DNA from: Lysobacterales bacterium
Lineage (GTDB): Bacteria; Pseudomonadota; Gammaproteobacteria; Xanthomonadales; Xanthomonadaceae
Direction: 5' to 3'
Length of the DNA stretch: 64,000 bases
Assembly: GCA_016718605.1 (NCBI GenBank)
Contig: JADKCY010000002.1
Location: forward strand, 558,001 to 622,000
The position numbers were made by a program, and so were the translations under genes. The stretch's first letter is position 1; each line of letters opens with the position of its first letter. The notes beneath the pieces were generated by a model. It was given only the letters and a program-made list of their open reading frames with translations, ran no database searches and was not told where the DNA came from. Positions 7,880 through 18,050 of the stretch are shown here, piece by piece.

Positions 7880-8880
7880 GCTGTGCATCCTTGATTCCGT
7901 TCTACGGCGCGTAGCGCGGTCTCCAATACCTGCCAATCGGCCCCTGGACGCGACGCTTGCTCGGACAAAATTTGTCGAAATATCCGACCACCCGGTTGCC
8001 CGGCAAACAGGCCAAGCACGTGTCGAGTGAGATGTTTCAACGCAACGCCATGTGCCAGTTGACTTTCGACATACGGTCGCAGGCTCTGCAACAAGGCGAC
8101 ACGGGGCAGCAACTCACGCTGCGGCTCGAACAATGCGCGATCCAATCGATGCAGCAAGTAAGGATCGTGATAGGCCGCCCGCCCCAGCATTACGCCATCG
8201 ACCAGACGACTCTGGACAAGGCAAGCCTCCAGTGAGCTCAATCCGCCATTGATGACAATTCGCAAGGCTGGACGACTCGTCTTCAGGCGATGCACAAGAT
8301 CGTAGCGTAAGGGCGGAATTTCGCGGTTTTCCTTCGGGCTCAAGCCTTGCAGCCACGCCTTTCTGGCATGCACCACAAAGGTTGAGCACCCCGTGGCGGA
8401 GACCTTTTCGATGAAGCAGTCGAGTGCCGATTCCTCGTCCTGATCATCAACCCCAATCCGACACTTGACCGTCACCGGAACCCGAACCGTTGCGCGCATC
8501 GCCGCCACGCAATCCGCCACCAAGCTGGGTTCGCGCATCAGACAGGCACCAAAGCGCCCTGCCTGCACGCGATCCGACGGACAGCCCACGTTGAGGTTGA
8601 TTTCGTCATAGCCCCACTCTTCGCCAATACGCGCAGCCTCGGCCAACTGTGCTGGTTCACTGCCACCCAACTGCAAGGCAAGCGGATGCTCCACCGGAGC
8701 AAATCCCAACAGACGTTCCCGGTCGCCCAAACGCACCGCTTGCGCGTGCACCATCTCGGTGTACAAGCGCGCATGGGGCGCCAACAGGCGGTGAAACACT
8801 CGGCAATGTCGATCGGTCCAATCCATCATGGGCGCGACAGAAAACCGCAGCGAAGCCGCGTAGGCACTCAGGCAAGACAT
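7876..8880 (-). CDS. dusA: tRNA-dihydrouridine(20/20a) synthase
   Basis: FMN-dependent enzyme that reduces U20 and U20a in the D-loop of tRNAs. The 334-residue protein has the family order: RFSVAPMMDWTDRHCR at the N-terminus, LQLGGSEP, the catalytic cysteine in NLNVGCPSDRVQAGRFGACLM, VTVKCRIGVDD, HARKAWLQGLSPKENR and INGGL. The last motifs are diagnostic of DusA against DusB and DusC. The ATG at 8880 is used; a TTG sits one codon before. It is divergent from ahpC, with about 200 bp between. Confidence 0.95.
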   Translation of the reverse strand: MSCLSAYAASLRFSVAPMMDWTDRHCRVFHRLLAPHARLYTEMVHAQAVRLGDRERLLGFAPVEHPLALQLGGSEPAQLAEAARIGEEWGYDEINLNVGCPSDRVQAGRFGACLMREPSLVADCVAAMRATVRVPVTVKCRIGVDDQDEESALDCFIEKVSATGCSTFVVHARKAWLQGLSPKENREIPPLRYDLVHRLKTSRPALRIVINGGLSSLEACLVQSRLVDGVMLGRAAYHDPYLLHRLDRALFEPQRELLPRVALLQSLRPYVESQLAHGVALKHLTRHVLGLFAGQPGGRIFRQILSEQASRPGADWQVLETALRAVERNQGCTA

Positions 8881-8973
8881 CAATGGACCAGGCGAGGACA
8901 GATGGCCAAGAATAACAGTGGCGTCACGAGCGGTTCCCTAGACTCGCGCGTCGAAAGGGTGAAAATCTGAACG

Positions 8974-9010
8974 ATAGCCAGAGTCTATTGATACAATCCC
9001 ATCAATCAAT
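8974..9010 (+). promoter_or_regulatory. Candidate OxyR operator upstream of ahpC
   Basis: The sequence ATAG-N7-CTAT (8974-8988) matches the OxyR half-operator exactly. After the expected 7-bp gap there is a weaker copy, ATCC-N7-CAAT (8996-9010). The site lies about 75-110 bp before the ahpC ATG, where an activator would bind. ahpC-ahpF are classical OxyR targets; oxyR itself is not in the window. Confidence 0.6.
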
Positions 9011-9086
9011 TTGCCCACCCTTCACGTTCGTCTTAGGCTGTGTCCACTTTACTTACCAACCACCCCAAGCCTCAGGAGTTTCGACC

Positions 9087-9665
9087 ATGTCGTTGATCAA
9101 CACCCAAGTTCAGCCGTTCAAGACCACCGCTTTCGTCAACCGCGATGGCGGCAAGGGCGAGTTTATCGAAGTCACCGAAAAAAGCCTGCACGGCAAGTGG
9201 TCCGTACTGATTTTCATGCCCGCTGCATTCACGTTCAATTGTCCAACCGAAATCGAAGACGCCGCTGACAACTATGCCGCCTTCCAAGCCGCCGGTGCAG
9301 AGGTCTACATCGTCACCACCGATACTCACTTCTCGCACAAGGTGTGGCACGAAACCTCGCCTGCTGTGGGCAAGGCCAAGTTTCCGCTGGTAGGCGATCC
9401 GACTCACGCCCTGAGCAACGCCTTTGGCGTTCACATCGCCGAGGAAGGCTTGGCATTGCGTGGCACCTTCGTCATCAATCCGGATGGCGTGATCAAGACG
9501 CTTGAAATCCACAGCAATGAAATTGCCCGTGATGTGTCTGAAACGCTGCGCAAGCTGAAGGCTGCTCAGTTCACCGCCGCCAATCCGGGGCAGGTCTGCC
9601 CGGCCAAGTGGAAGGAAGGCGCGAAGACCCTTGCGCCCTCGCTGGATCTGGTCGGCAAGATCTAA
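9087..9665 (+). CDS. ahpC: Alkyl hydroperoxide reductase subunit C (peroxiredoxin)
   Basis: Typical 2-Cys peroxiredoxin of 192 residues (E. coli 187) that reduces H2O2 and organic peroxides and is recycled by AhpF. The peroxidatic cysteine is in FTFNCPTE near residue 50 (usually FTFVCPTE). The resolving cysteine is in [11 protein letters not shown] near 170. The C-terminal helix that carries the YF motif in sensitive eukaryotic peroxiredoxins ends here in LDLVGKI, as in AhpC. The ATG at 9087 has a CAGGAG site 10 bp upstream; a longer in-frame start at 8988 would run through the OxyR site. It lies 161 bp before ahpF. Confidence 0.97.
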   Translation: MSLINTQVQPFKTTAFVNRDGGKGEFIEVTEKSLHGKWSVLIFMPAAFTFNCPTEIEDAADNYAAFQAAGAEVYIVTTDTHFSHKVWHETSPAVGKAKFPLVGDPTHALSNAFGVHIAEEGLALRGTFVINPDGVIKTLEIHSNEIARDVSETLRKLKAAQFTAANPGQVCPAKWKEGAKTLAPSLDLVGKI

Positions 9666-9826
9666 TCGCAACGAGCGGCATCCCGCGCGGCGACGCTGTC
9701 GCGCGGGCTTCCCGATCCGTGTCGGTGCATACACGGAACCTGCCTCCTCCCCCATCACTCCCGTTGACGTCTGTGGCTGCACAGGCGTTGCATGTTTACG
9801 TCCTCAATTCGCTTTGGAGCTCTGCC

Positions 9827-11404
9827 ATGTTGGATGCCAGCCTCAAAACCCAGCTGAAGACCTATTTGGAACGGGTCACCCAGCCAGTCGAGCTGGTGGC
9901 CAGCGTCGATGCCAGCGACAGCGCGACGGAGTTACTCGAAGTGCTTGGCGACATCGCCGCCATGTCGGACAAGATCAGCCTGCGCACAGATGGGACTGAT
10001 GCCCGCAAGCCTTCGTTCGAAATCCGCCGTCGCGGCACTGATATCGCCGTGCAGTTCGCTGGCATCCCGCTCGGCCATGAGTTCACGTCCTTGGTGCTGG
10101 CGCTGCTACAGGTCGGCGGCCACCCCCCGAAGACTGATCAGGCGCTGATCGAACAAATTCAGCAGCTCGATGGCGACTATCGCTTCGAAACGTATTTCTC
10201 TCTGTCCTGTCACAACTGCCCGGATGTCGTGCAGGCGCTCAATCTGATGAGCGTTTTGAATCCGCGCATCCGGCATGTCGCGATCGACGGCGCGCTCTTT
10301 CAAGCCGAGGTGGAACAGCGTCAAGTCATGGCCGTGCCCATGGTGTATCTCAATGGCGAAGTGTTTGCCTCCGGACGCATGAGCCTGGAAGAAATCGTCG
10401 CCAAGCTCGATACCGGTGCCTCTGCGCGCGAAGCCAGCAATCTATCTGCCAAGTCGGCTTTTGACGTGTTGATTGTGGGCGGTGGTCCTGCAGGCTCAGC
10501 CGCAGCGATCTATGCCGCGCGCAAAGGCATTCGCACCGGCGTGGCCGCCGAACGGTTCGGCGGTCAGGTGCTGGACACGCTGAGCATCGAGAACTTCATT
10601 TCGGTTCGCGAAACCGAAGGCCCGAAGCTGGCGACCGCACTGGAGCAGCACGTTAAGGACTACGAAGTCGACGTGATGAATCTGCAACGTGCGGAAAAAC
10701 TTGTTCCCGCCGCCGAAACAGCCCATGGCTACACCGAAATTCAATTGGCCAACGGCGGCAGCCTGAAGGCCCGCACGGTGATCATTTCCACCGGCGCACG
10801 CTGGCGGCAGATGAACGTGCCGGGTGAAGACGAATACCGCAACAAAGGCGTCGCCTATTGCCCGCATTGCGATGGACCCTTGTTCAAGGGCAAGCGCGTC
10901 GCGGTGATTGGTGGCGGCAACTCGGGCGTGGAGGCGGCCATCGATCTGGCGGGCATCGTCAGCCATGTCACACTGATCGAATTCGACAGCAAGCTGCGCG
11001 CCGACGAAGTCTTGCAGCGCAAGCTCCGCAGTCTGCCAAACGCCACCATCATCGTCAGTGCCCTCAGCACCGAAGTCCAAGGCGACGGACAGCGTGTCAC
11101 CGGTCTGGTCTACAAGGACCGTACCGACGACAGCACTCACATCATTGAACTCGAGGGCATCTTCGTGCAGATCGGCCTGCTGCCGAACACCGAATGGCTG
11201 AAGGGAGCCATCGACTTGTCGCCACGGGGCGAGATCATCATCAATGATCGCTGCGAGACCTCAGTTCCCGGCGTGTTTGCGGCAGGCGATGCAACCACGG
11301 TGCCCTACAAACAGATCATCATCGCCATGGGCGAAGGCGCCAAGGCGTCACTGAGTGCCTTCGATCATCTGATTCGCCAAGCCAGCCCCGCGCGACCCGC
11401 CTGA
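9827..11404 (+). CDS. ahpF: Alkyl hydroperoxide reductase subunit F
   Basis: NADH-dependent flavoprotein that passes electrons to AhpC. The 525-residue protein (E. coli 521) has an N-terminal double-thioredoxin-fold domain (about 1-195) with the redox pair SCHNC near 125-128. A thioredoxin-reductase-like part follows, with FAD motif [11 protein letters not shown], active-site pair YCPHCDG near 345, NAD-binding [12 protein letters not shown] and C-terminal FAD motif [15 protein letters not shown] use the ATG at 9827 with a GGAGC site; the upstream extension of the frame runs into ahpC. Its stop directly abuts the stop of the convergent gene (TGATCA). Confidence 0.97.
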   Translation: MLDASLKTQLKTYLERVTQPVELVASVDASDSATELLEVLGDIAAMSDKISLRTDGTDARKPSFEIRRRGTDIAVQFAGIPLGHEFTSLVLALLQVGGHPPKTDQALIEQIQQLDGDYRFETYFSLSCHNCPDVVQALNLMSVLNPRIRHVAIDGALFQAEVEQRQVMAVPMVYLNGEVFASGRMSLEEIVAKLDTGASAREASNLSAKSAFDVLIVGGGPAGSAAAIYAARKGIRTGVAAERFGGQVLDTLSIENFISVRETEGPKLATALEQHVKDYEVDVMNLQRAEKLVPAAETAHGYTEIQLANGGSLKARTVIISTGARWRQMNVPGEDEYRNKGVAYCPHCDGPLFKGKRVAVIGGGNSGVEAAIDLAGIVSHVTLIEFDSKLRADEVLQRKLRSLPNATIIVSALSTEVQGDGQRVTGLVYKDRTDDSTHIIELEGIFVQIGLLPNTEWLKGAIDLSPRGEIIINDRCETSVPGVFAAGDATTVPYKQIIIAMGEGAKASLSAFDHLIRQASPARPA

Positions 11405-13417
11405 TCAACTGCCCGGCGGCGCAACCGTTCGCCCTGGTGCCTTCAATGCGCCGGCCGCCGTCTTACCGGCCGCCGGTAACAACGCGATCCGCGCTGCATC
11501 TTCCCGCATGCGACCGCTTTCAAATCGGTCGCTCGCTGTCTGGTAATAGGCGATGGCTCGCGCTGCCAGCTCCGCATCAAGGGGCTTACCTGGCTGCGCG
11601 AAGTCGCCATCGAACACGGGCGTCACGGCGCCAACGTAAGACTGCGGTGCCAGTTCCACCAGCGTGTCTTGCGCCAGCAGCCCCAAGCGTTGGTAGTTTC
11701 CGATCAGCGCCCGCTCGCGACCCGCTGGCAGGGTAAAAAGGTTGGCACCATAGAATGCGCTCACATAATTCATGCCCAGCAATCCGAGCACGGTCGGGCC
11801 AATGTCGATCTGCGCCATTCGCCGCTCCACGACACCGGCAGAGACGTGCTTCGGCGCGTAAATCCACATGGGAATTTCGTAACGGAATGCAGGAAGCTGT
11901 GCGATGCCGCCCGACGAAGCACAGTGGTCTGCCGTAATCACGAAGATCGTGTCATTAAACCAAGCTTTCGTTTGCGCGCGGTGCAGAAAATCGCTGACCG
12001 CCCAGTCGGTGTATTGCACCGCGCTTTCGCGCTGACCTTGCGGCCAGTCACCGCGACCCGCTGGAAACGTGTAGGGCCGGTGATTCGACGTCGTCATGAT
12101 GTGGGCAAAGAATGGCTTGCCATCGGCGTAAGCGCCGTCGAACTGCTGTAGCGACAGCGAATAGAGATCTTCGTCCGCAACACCCCAGATGTTGGCGTGA
12201 TGCACCTGATCGGCATCGATATCGCTGCGGTCATACACCTCGTATCCGTTGCCACCGAAAAAGTCGTTCATGTTGTCGAAGGCGCCGTAGCCACCGTACA
12301 AAAACATGGATCGATAGCCCTTGGCGTTGAACACGGTGGCCAGCGAGAACAGGTCATGATTTTTCTCGCGCTTGAGGATCGATTCACCGGGCGTTGGCGG
12401 TACTGACAGGGCCAGAGCCTCCAATCCGCGTACCGTGCGAGTACCCGAGGCAAACAGGTGACTGAACACCAGACTGTCCTTGCTCAGCGCATCCAGATGC
12501 GGCGTCAGCGAATCTTCGCGTCCGTAGGTGCCGGAAAAGATCGACGACAGACTTTCGATGCTGATCAGCACCACGTTGAGGTTTCGCTCTGTTCCAGGAC
12601 TATCGATCTGACGATGCAGGTCCAGCGGATCATCACTCACGAAGGTGGCGTCCGGTGTCGAAAGTTCGGCCCGCATCCGGCGATAGGCCTCCTCGGCGGG
12701 CAATTGTCGATAGAAACGCGCGTAGTCCAGACTCGCTGAGCGATAGGCGGCAAAGAACTGGTAAATGCCGTTGCCGGCAAGCTCGTTGAGGTACGCATTG
12801 TCGGTCCACTCGCGTTGCTCCGCGCGTACCCCGAGCGTTGCCAGCAGCGCGGCACCCAACCAAACCAACGCAAAGCGTGAGCGAACGCCAAATCCCTGAT
12901 CCTGCTGCGCCAATGGCAAACGCCGCGCTCCCCGTGTCAACACGAACACGCTCAAGGTCGCCATGCCAAGTCCGCTCAATAGCAGGCCCACCGGATAGGA
13001 CTCACGAATGTTCCCTATCACCTCATGGGTGTAGACCAGATAGTCCACCGCGATGAAATTGAAGCGGGTCTGAAACTCCTCCCAGAACGTCCACTCGGCC
13101 AACGCCACGAATAGCAGCACAGCAAGCAAAACCAGACTGATCGACTCAATCCACCAGCGCCCCCAGCGCGCGCGAATCCAGCGACGCGGCAAGCACCAGA
13201 GACCCAGCAGTAATGGCATGCCCAGATACAAAGCCAGGATGAGATCGAAAAACGCGCCGATCCCCAAGGTCGCCAACAAGGCAAACGGTGACCAAGGCAC
13301 CTCGGCGGCCATCCACAAGACGAGACGGGTGAGTGCCGAAATCCCCAGCACACTTCCCAACCACCACCGCATGGGGCGATACCGCCCGCTGAAACCAACC
13401 GCCAACTGATCAAACAT
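11405..13417 (-). CDS. LTA synthase-like sulfatase-fold membrane enzyme
   Basis: A 670-residue inner-membrane protein with five hydrophobic segments in residues about 15-190 and a large periplasmic alkaline-phosphatase-fold domain. It carries the metal-binding VVLISIESLSS, the nucleophile-region Thr (ASGTRTVRGLEAL), FLYGGYGAFDNMNDFF, HIMTTSNHRPY and ITADHCASSG. This is the LtaS/OpgB family, which transfers phosphoglycerol; in Gram-negative bacteria related enzymes modify periplasmic glucans. The ATG at 13417 is preferred to a TTG at 13495. Substrate cannot be read from sequence. Confidence 0.85.
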   Translation of the reverse strand: MFDQLAVGFSGRYRPMRWWLGSVLGISALTRLVLWMAAEVPWSPFALLATLGIGAFFDLILALYLGMPLLLGLWCLPRRWIRARWGRWWIESISLVLLAVLLFVALAEWTFWEEFQTRFNFIAVDYLVYTHEVIGNIRESYPVGLLLSGLGMATLSVFVLTRGARRLPLAQQDQGFGVRSRFALVWLGAALLATLGVRAEQREWTDNAYLNELAGNGIYQFFAAYRSASLDYARFYRQLPAEEAYRRMRAELSTPDATFVSDDPLDLHRQIDSPGTERNLNVVLISIESLSSIFSGTYGREDSLTPHLDALSKDSLVFSHLFASGTRTVRGLEALALSVPPTPGESILKREKNHDLFSLATVFNAKGYRSMFLYGGYGAFDNMNDFFGGNGYEVYDRSDIDADQVHHANIWGVADEDLYSLSLQQFDGAYADGKPFFAHIMTTSNHRPYTFPAGRGDWPQGQRESAVQYTDWAVSDFLHRAQTKAWFNDTIFVITADHCASSGGIAQLPAFRYEIPMWIYAPKHVSAGVVERRMAQIDIGPTVLGLLGMNYVSAFYGANLFTLPAGRERALIGNYQRLGLLAQDTLVELAPQSYVGAVTPVFDGDFAQPGKPLDAELAARAIAYYQTASDRFESGRMREDAARIALLPAAGKTAAGALKAPGRTVAPPGS

Positions 13418-13532
13418 GCACGTTACCGCCCTGCAAATGCGCGCTAGGCGGCTATCGTCCTGACTCGAGGTTAAGATTCGCTGCGAAGCCCCCAAAGCAA
13501 GTTGCCTGCGTGCGGAAATCTATACTTCGCCC

Positions 13533-14477
13533 ATGACCGCATCGCCCCCCACCTACTTGCTGAGCCTTGACGCGGTAATCATTGCGGTCACCGCCGACGC
13601 ACCGCGCGTGCTGTGCGTGCGGGATACGCAAACAGCGGTGTGGTCTCTGCCTTCCGGGCCATTGGACCCGATCCACCATCCCACCATGGAACGCGGTCTG
13701 CGTGACTGGGTACAGCAGCAAACGGGCCTGGCACTCGGCTACGTCGAGCAGCTCTACACCTACGGCGACCGTGAGCGCGATCCGCGCGAAAGCGAACTCG
13801 GCATGCGCGTGCTCTCCACCGCATATCTGGCCCTGGTTCGAGAGCAGCCTTCGCCGGACGCTCAGGCGCAGTGGATCGATTGCTACGGCTTTCTGCCTTG
13901 GGAGGACTGGCGCCGTGGTCGTCCCGATCTATTGGACCATCACGTCCGTCCGCATCTGCTGCGCTGGGCTGGGCGTGACAAGCGGCGACGTGAACGCATC
14001 GATCTGACCTTCGGTTTCGATGCCGCGCCGTGGGACCCGGAACGCACTTTGGAGCGCTACGAATTGCTGTGGGAAGCGGGTGCCGCCGCCGAGTCCCCGT
14101 TTTCGATGCCTGCGGATGAGACATTGCCGCAAAGCCGCATGGGCGCCCGCATGGCGCTCGATCATCGGCGCATCCTGGCCACGGCGCTGGGTCGCCTGCG
14201 CGGCAAGATCAAATACCGTCCGGTCGTGTTCGAACTGCTGCCACCCAGCTTCACCCTCTTGCACCTGCAGCGCACGGTGGAAGCGCTGGCCGGTGCGCAG
14301 GTTCACAAACAGAACTTCCGACGCCTGATCGAGAGCGCGGGCCTGGTCGAGGGAACGGGCCAACTGGATCACAGCACTGGTGGCCGACCTGCCGAACTGT
14401 TCCGCTTTCGTCACGAGGTTTTCCGCGAACGTCCGGCACCCGGAGTGTATTTCCCCGGCGCGTGGTGGGGCCGCTGA
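13533..14477 (+). CDS. Nudix-domain regulator with C-terminal winged helix (NrtR-like)
   Basis: A 314-residue protein. Residues 1-150 follow the Nudix fold, but the catalytic box is degenerate: where active enzymes have REUxEExGU this has RDWVQQQTGL, so Mg-binding glutamates are replaced by Gln. Residues about 205-300 form a winged helix (FELLPPSFTLLHLQRTVEAL, QNFRRLIESAG, then TGGRPAELFRF), as in NrtR, the Nudix-type repressor of NAD synthesis genes. It probably senses a nucleotide metabolite and does not hydrolyse it. No NAD gene lies nearby, so its targets are unknown. It precedes a methyltransferase by 54 bp. Confidence 0.75.
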   Translation: MTASPPTYLLSLDAVIIAVTADAPRVLCVRDTQTAVWSLPSGPLDPIHHPTMERGLRDWVQQQTGLALGYVEQLYTYGDRERDPRESELGMRVLSTAYLALVREQPSPDAQAQWIDCYGFLPWEDWRRGRPDLLDHHVRPHLLRWAGRDKRRRERIDLTFGFDAAPWDPERTLERYELLWEAGAAAESPFSMPADETLPQSRMGARMALDHRRILATALGRLRGKIKYRPVVFELLPPSFTLLHLQRTVEALAGAQVHKQNFRRLIESAGLVEGTGQLDHSTGGRPAELFRFRHEVFRERPAPGVYFPGAWWGR

Positions 14478-14531
14478 GCGCGCTGGATTGGATCGCCTAC
14501 AATTCACGTCTTTCCGACTGCGAATACCTTC

Positions 14532-15287
14532 ATGTCCGACCTCGAATCGCGTGCGCTTGCCAAGACCTGGTTCTATCGCTACACACTGCCTTCGGGCGCG
14601 CAGACGCCAACCTACGATGGCGGCGCGCTGGATCTGATCCACGATACCCGCACGCGCATGCTGGATGCGTTGCTGAGCACGGAGTTTGGCGATCAACGCA
14701 ATGCGCTATCGGCGGTCGATCTGGCTTGCCATCAAGGCTGGTTCTCGGTGCATCTGGCGCAGTCGGGATTTGCGCGCGTGCTGGGTGTCGATGCGCGATC
14801 CGAGCACATCGACGACTCGCGACTGATCCGCGACACCTTGGCGCTATCGAATCTCGACCTCGTCCAATCGGATGTTCACGCCCTGGATACCGCGGCACTT
14901 GGGCACCATGATCTGGTGTTGTGCTTCGGTCTGATCTATCACCTGGAAAACCCGGTCGGCGCGCTGCGCGTCGCGCGGGCGCTGTGCAAGCGCGTTTGCG
15001 TCGTCGAAACCCAGGTCGTTCCTGGCCAAACCGGCTGGGTCGACTACGGCAGCTATCGCTTCGTGCGTCCGCTGAAGGGCAGCTTCGGCATCATTGACGA
15101 AACTGGCGAAACGCATGGCCCGGAAGCCTCAACCACCGGCATTTGTCTGGTCCCCAGCCTCGAAGCACTGATCTGGATCATGCAGCGAATCGGCTTCAAG
15201 CGCGTCGAAGTGCTGCCGGTTCCCGAGGACGGCTACGAACAACTGGTGCACCACAAACGCGTGATGGTGGCGGGTTGGGTCGAGTAA
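14532..15287 (+). CDS. SAM-dependent methyltransferase
   Basis: A 251-residue class I methyltransferase. Motif I is AVDLACHQGWFSVHLA near 64-79, followed by VLGVDARSEHID (acidic residue after strand 2) and LVLCFGLIYHLENPV (motif IV and post-IV). The GLIYHLENP stretch resembles the CmoB/TylF/FkbM-like group, but the protein is shorter than CmoB. The N-terminal KTWFYRYTLPSG is unlike families I know. It is co-directional with the Nudix regulator 54 bp upstream. Substrate unknown; a small molecule or tRNA precursor is possible. Confidence 0.75.
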   Translation: MSDLESRALAKTWFYRYTLPSGAQTPTYDGGALDLIHDTRTRMLDALLSTEFGDQRNALSAVDLACHQGWFSVHLAQSGFARVLGVDARSEHIDDSRLIRDTLALSNLDLVQSDVHALDTAALGHHDLVLCFGLIYHLENPVGALRVARALCKRVCVVETQVVPGQTGWVDYGSYRFVRPLKGSFGIIDETGETHGPEASTTGICLVPSLEALIWIMQRIGFKRVEVLPVPEDGYEQLVHHKRVMVAGWVE

Positions 15288-15429
15288 TCGCCGAGGTGGC
15301 TGCTTGCCAATAGGCATTGCCACCTCTCAGCTCAACGCCCGCGAAATGCCCGTTTTCGTCTGTGCATTGGCTCTGTAATCGCCTCGCGGCGGTGCATGAT
15401 GCGCACTTCGAAATGTCACGGACCTCGCC

Positions 15430-17337
15430 ATGTCACCCGTTGTCTCAGACGCCGATGCCGCGCTGCCAAGACAGGAGCGCGCAATGATCGTGCTGCTGGC
15501 CCTGTTGCAAGGGTTGTTGCTGTATCTCGCCGAACAGGGCCAGACGCATGGCATTTGGCCGTTGGCGGAACTGCATGGTCGGGTCTGTTGGTACAGCCTG
15601 GTGCTGGTGCTGCCGACCATGATGATGCTGAGCTTGCAACGCGTGGCGGATCGACGATTTGCTTGGCAAGCGCTGGGCAGCTTCGGTGTGGTCCTCGCAC
15701 TCTCGCTATGGGCAGGCTGGAATGCGACGGGTGCGGCCGGATTGGCGGCCGATGAAGTACTGGCACCGTTCGGCTTTACCCTGGCGATCAGCGCGTTCGT
15801 GGCCCTGCCCTACTTGCAGGTGAGTATCCTGCAACGACGCTGGAGCGGTGCGTATCCGCTGTTGTTCGAGCGCGCATGGCACAACACACTAAGCCTCGCG
15901 TTGACGGGCGTGTTCGTGGGCCTAGGCTGGTTGATGCTGGTGCTGTGGGGCGAATTGTTTGCCCTGGTGAAGATTCACTTCTTCCGCGACCTGTTCCGCG
16001 AAAAGCCCTTCATTTACCTTGCCACCGGGCTGCTGTTTGGACTCGGCATGCTGATCGGACGCACGCAAAGTAGCGCCATCCGCACCGCACGCAGCATCGT
16101 GCTCGCCCTGCTTTACGGCCTGCTGCCGGTGCTAGCCATGATCGCAGTGATGTTTCTCGCCAGCCTGCCCTTCACCGGCCTGGAACCGCTGTGGAAAACC
16201 GGCCACGCCGGGTTGATCCTGGGCTGGGTGATCGTGCTGCATGTAGGCCTGTTGAACGCCGTGCTGCAGGATGGGCGCGAGCAACTGCCCTACCCGCTGC
16301 CATTGCGCTGGCTGATCCAGTTGAGTATCGCTCTACTGCCGATCTACGCCGCGCTGGCGGTGTACGGACTCGGACTGCGCGTCGAGCAATACGGTTGGAC
16401 GCCAACCCGTGTCTGGGCTGCCATCGCGCTGGCCGTGCTCAGCTTGTACGCGCTTGGCTACAGCGCCTCATTCCTGCGCGCACCAGCACGCTGGATGCCC
16501 CACCTGCCGCGTATCAACATCGCCGTCTCGTTGGTCGTGGTGGCCTTGGGTCTGCTTGCCAACTCTCCCGTGCTTGATCCGCATCGCATCGCCGTCGCCA
16601 GCCAACTCAATCGCTTCGAGCGCAGTACCGACAACACCCAACTCGATCTGGACTACCTGCGCTTCGAAGGCGGCCGTCAGGGCGTGGTGGCATTGCGCGG
16701 CCTGCTGGCGCATCCACGCATTCAAGCGGATGACGAAAAACGTCAGGAGATCGAGGAGCTACTGGCACGCCAGGTTCGCTGGGGCGTCGGCGAGCTGGAC
16801 GCCAGTGAACTGGCCGGCAACCCGGAAACCCTGCGTACTCGCCTGAAACTGGCGACCGGTGCGATTGCGCCTGATGCGGACTACTTGCGCTGGGTGATTG
16901 CGCGCCCGGAATACAGCCAGGCGCGCGCTTGCCGCAGCAATGGCAACGCCTGCGTGCTGTTGAGCCTGGATGTGGATAGCGATGGCGACAAGGAGTATCT
17001 GCTGTGCAATCTGCATGACCGGAAGTCGGTGCAATGCGAGCTGGCAAGCCGGGAATCGACAGGCTGGCGCTATGCCGGGCCGGTCAGTTTCTACAACTAC
17101 GACAACAAGGCGGAACCCGACCTGCGCAGCGCACTCCGCGCCGGGCAGGTCGATGTGGTGCAGCCACGCTGGGGACGCCTTCACATTGCAGGGCTGACTC
17201 CCCAACCTGTCGAAGATCAGCAAGGCGAGATTCCGACCGACTGCCAGCAGAGTTGTGCCGAGAGCGCCGAACGGAACGCCGTGGCCGATCCAACCTCCGA
17301 CGACCCTGCAGTCACGTCACCCTCCGACTCCAACTGA
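15430..17337 (+). CDS. DUF4153 family multi-pass membrane protein
   Basis: A 635-residue protein. Residues about 20-400 contain roughly ten hydrophobic segments with the features of DUF4153 (for example GLGWLMLVLWGELFALVKI, and GLLFGLGMLIGRTQ). The last 230 residues are soluble, with a predicted helical stretch (QADDEKRQEIEELLARQVRW) and a Cys-containing region (ARACRSNGNACVLLSLDVDSDGD) resembling a small disulfide-bonded periplasmic domain. The tail is Pro/Asp/Ser-rich. The family has no established function. It is convergent with mscL. Confidence 0.72.
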   Translation: MSPVVSDADAALPRQERAMIVLLALLQGLLLYLAEQGQTHGIWPLAELHGRVCWYSLVLVLPTMMMLSLQRVADRRFAWQALGSFGVVLALSLWAGWNATGAAGLAADEVLAPFGFTLAISAFVALPYLQVSILQRRWSGAYPLLFERAWHNTLSLALTGVFVGLGWLMLVLWGELFALVKIHFFRDLFREKPFIYLATGLLFGLGMLIGRTQSSAIRTARSIVLALLYGLLPVLAMIAVMFLASLPFTGLEPLWKTGHAGLILGWVIVLHVGLLNAVLQDGREQLPYPLPLRWLIQLSIALLPIYAALAVYGLGLRVEQYGWTPTRVWAAIALAVLSLYALGYSASFLRAPARWMPHLPRINIAVSLVVVALGLLANSPVLDPHRIAVASQLNRFERSTDNTQLDLDYLRFEGGRQGVVALRGLLAHPRIQADDEKRQEIEELLARQVRWGVGELDASELAGNPETLRTRLKLATGAIAPDADYLRWVIARPEYSQARACRSNGNACVLLSLDVDSDGDKEYLLCNLHDRKSVQCELASRESTGWRYAGPVSFYNYDNKAEPDLRSALRAGQVDVVQPRWGRLHIAGLTPQPVEDQQGEIPTDCQQSCAESAERNAVADPTSDDPAVTSPSDSN

Positions 17338-17382
17338 CCACAGCGCGACGCGTGTCCGGAAGACGCTGCTCGCCGGACTCAC

Positions 17383-17420
17383 CCATCGACCCACGCTGAC
17401 ACCCCAGCGTGAGTCGATGG
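17383..17420. terminator. Hairpin between convergent DUF4153 gene and mscL
   Basis: An inverted repeat with a 16-bp stem and one mismatch (CATCGAC-x-CACGCTG pairs with CAGCGTG-x-GTCGATG) and a 6-nt loop at 17399-17404. No T-run follows on either strand, so it may act as an RNA end stabiliser or a Rho-assisted terminator for both genes. Confidence 0.5.
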
Positions 17421-17506
17421 ATTGCGCGAGCGACACCCACGCGCTCGGGCCACATGAACCCTGCAATCCGAGCCGCCACAGCGGTTCGGCGCGCACGAGG
17501 AAGATG

Positions 17507-17926
17507 TCACCGCTGCTTCAACAAATCGCGAATTTCCTGCAGCAACACCACTTCATCGGACGGCGGAGGCGGCGCGGCGGGGGCTTCTTCCTCCTTCTTC
17601 TGCAGTTTGTTCATCAACTTGATCACCACAAAAATCGCAAACGCGATGATCGTGAAATCGACCACTGTCTGAATGAAGGCGCCGTATTTGAACAACACCG
17701 CGGGTGCGATCTCCTTGCCATCCGCAGCAATTTCGGCAGCCTTCAGCGTGATCGCCAGTTGGGCAAAATTGATCCCGCCGACCAGCAATCCGATGACCGG
17801 CATGATCACGCCATCCACCAGCGAACTCACAATCTTGCCAAACGCGGCGCCGATCACCACACCCACCGCCAGATCGACCACGTTACCGCGCATCGCAAAG
17901 GCCTTGAATTCACTCAGCATGCTCAT
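17507..17926 (-). CDS. mscL: Large-conductance mechanosensitive channel
   Basis: Homopentameric inner-membrane channel that opens under hypo-osmotic stress. The 139-residue protein begins with the amphipathic N-terminal helix ([20 protein letters not shown]), followed by the pore-lining TM1 ([20 protein letters not shown]), a periplasmic loop, TM2 ([20 protein letters not shown]) and a C-terminal helical bundle with a Pro-rich hinge ([22 protein letters not shown]). The ATG at 17926 is the family start; the longer frame to 18016 adds unrelated residues. Length and motifs are standard. Confidence 0.97.
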   Translation of the reverse strand: MSMLSEFKAFAMRGNVVDLAVGVVIGAAFGKIVSSLVDGVIMPVIGLLVGGINFAQLAITLKAAEIAADGKEIAPAVLFKYGAFIQTVVDFTIIAFAIFVVIKLMNKLQKKEEEAPAAPPPPSDEVVLLQEIRDLLKQR

Positions 17927-18050
17927 GTTGTCTTCCTCGATTTTCCGGCCCAATGCCGTAGGTGCACTGTAGCAATCTGTTGCGGTCTGGAACGAGCCCC
18001 GCACCGCGCGCGACAATGCGCTGAACGACCTGCAAATTCAGGAATGCGCC

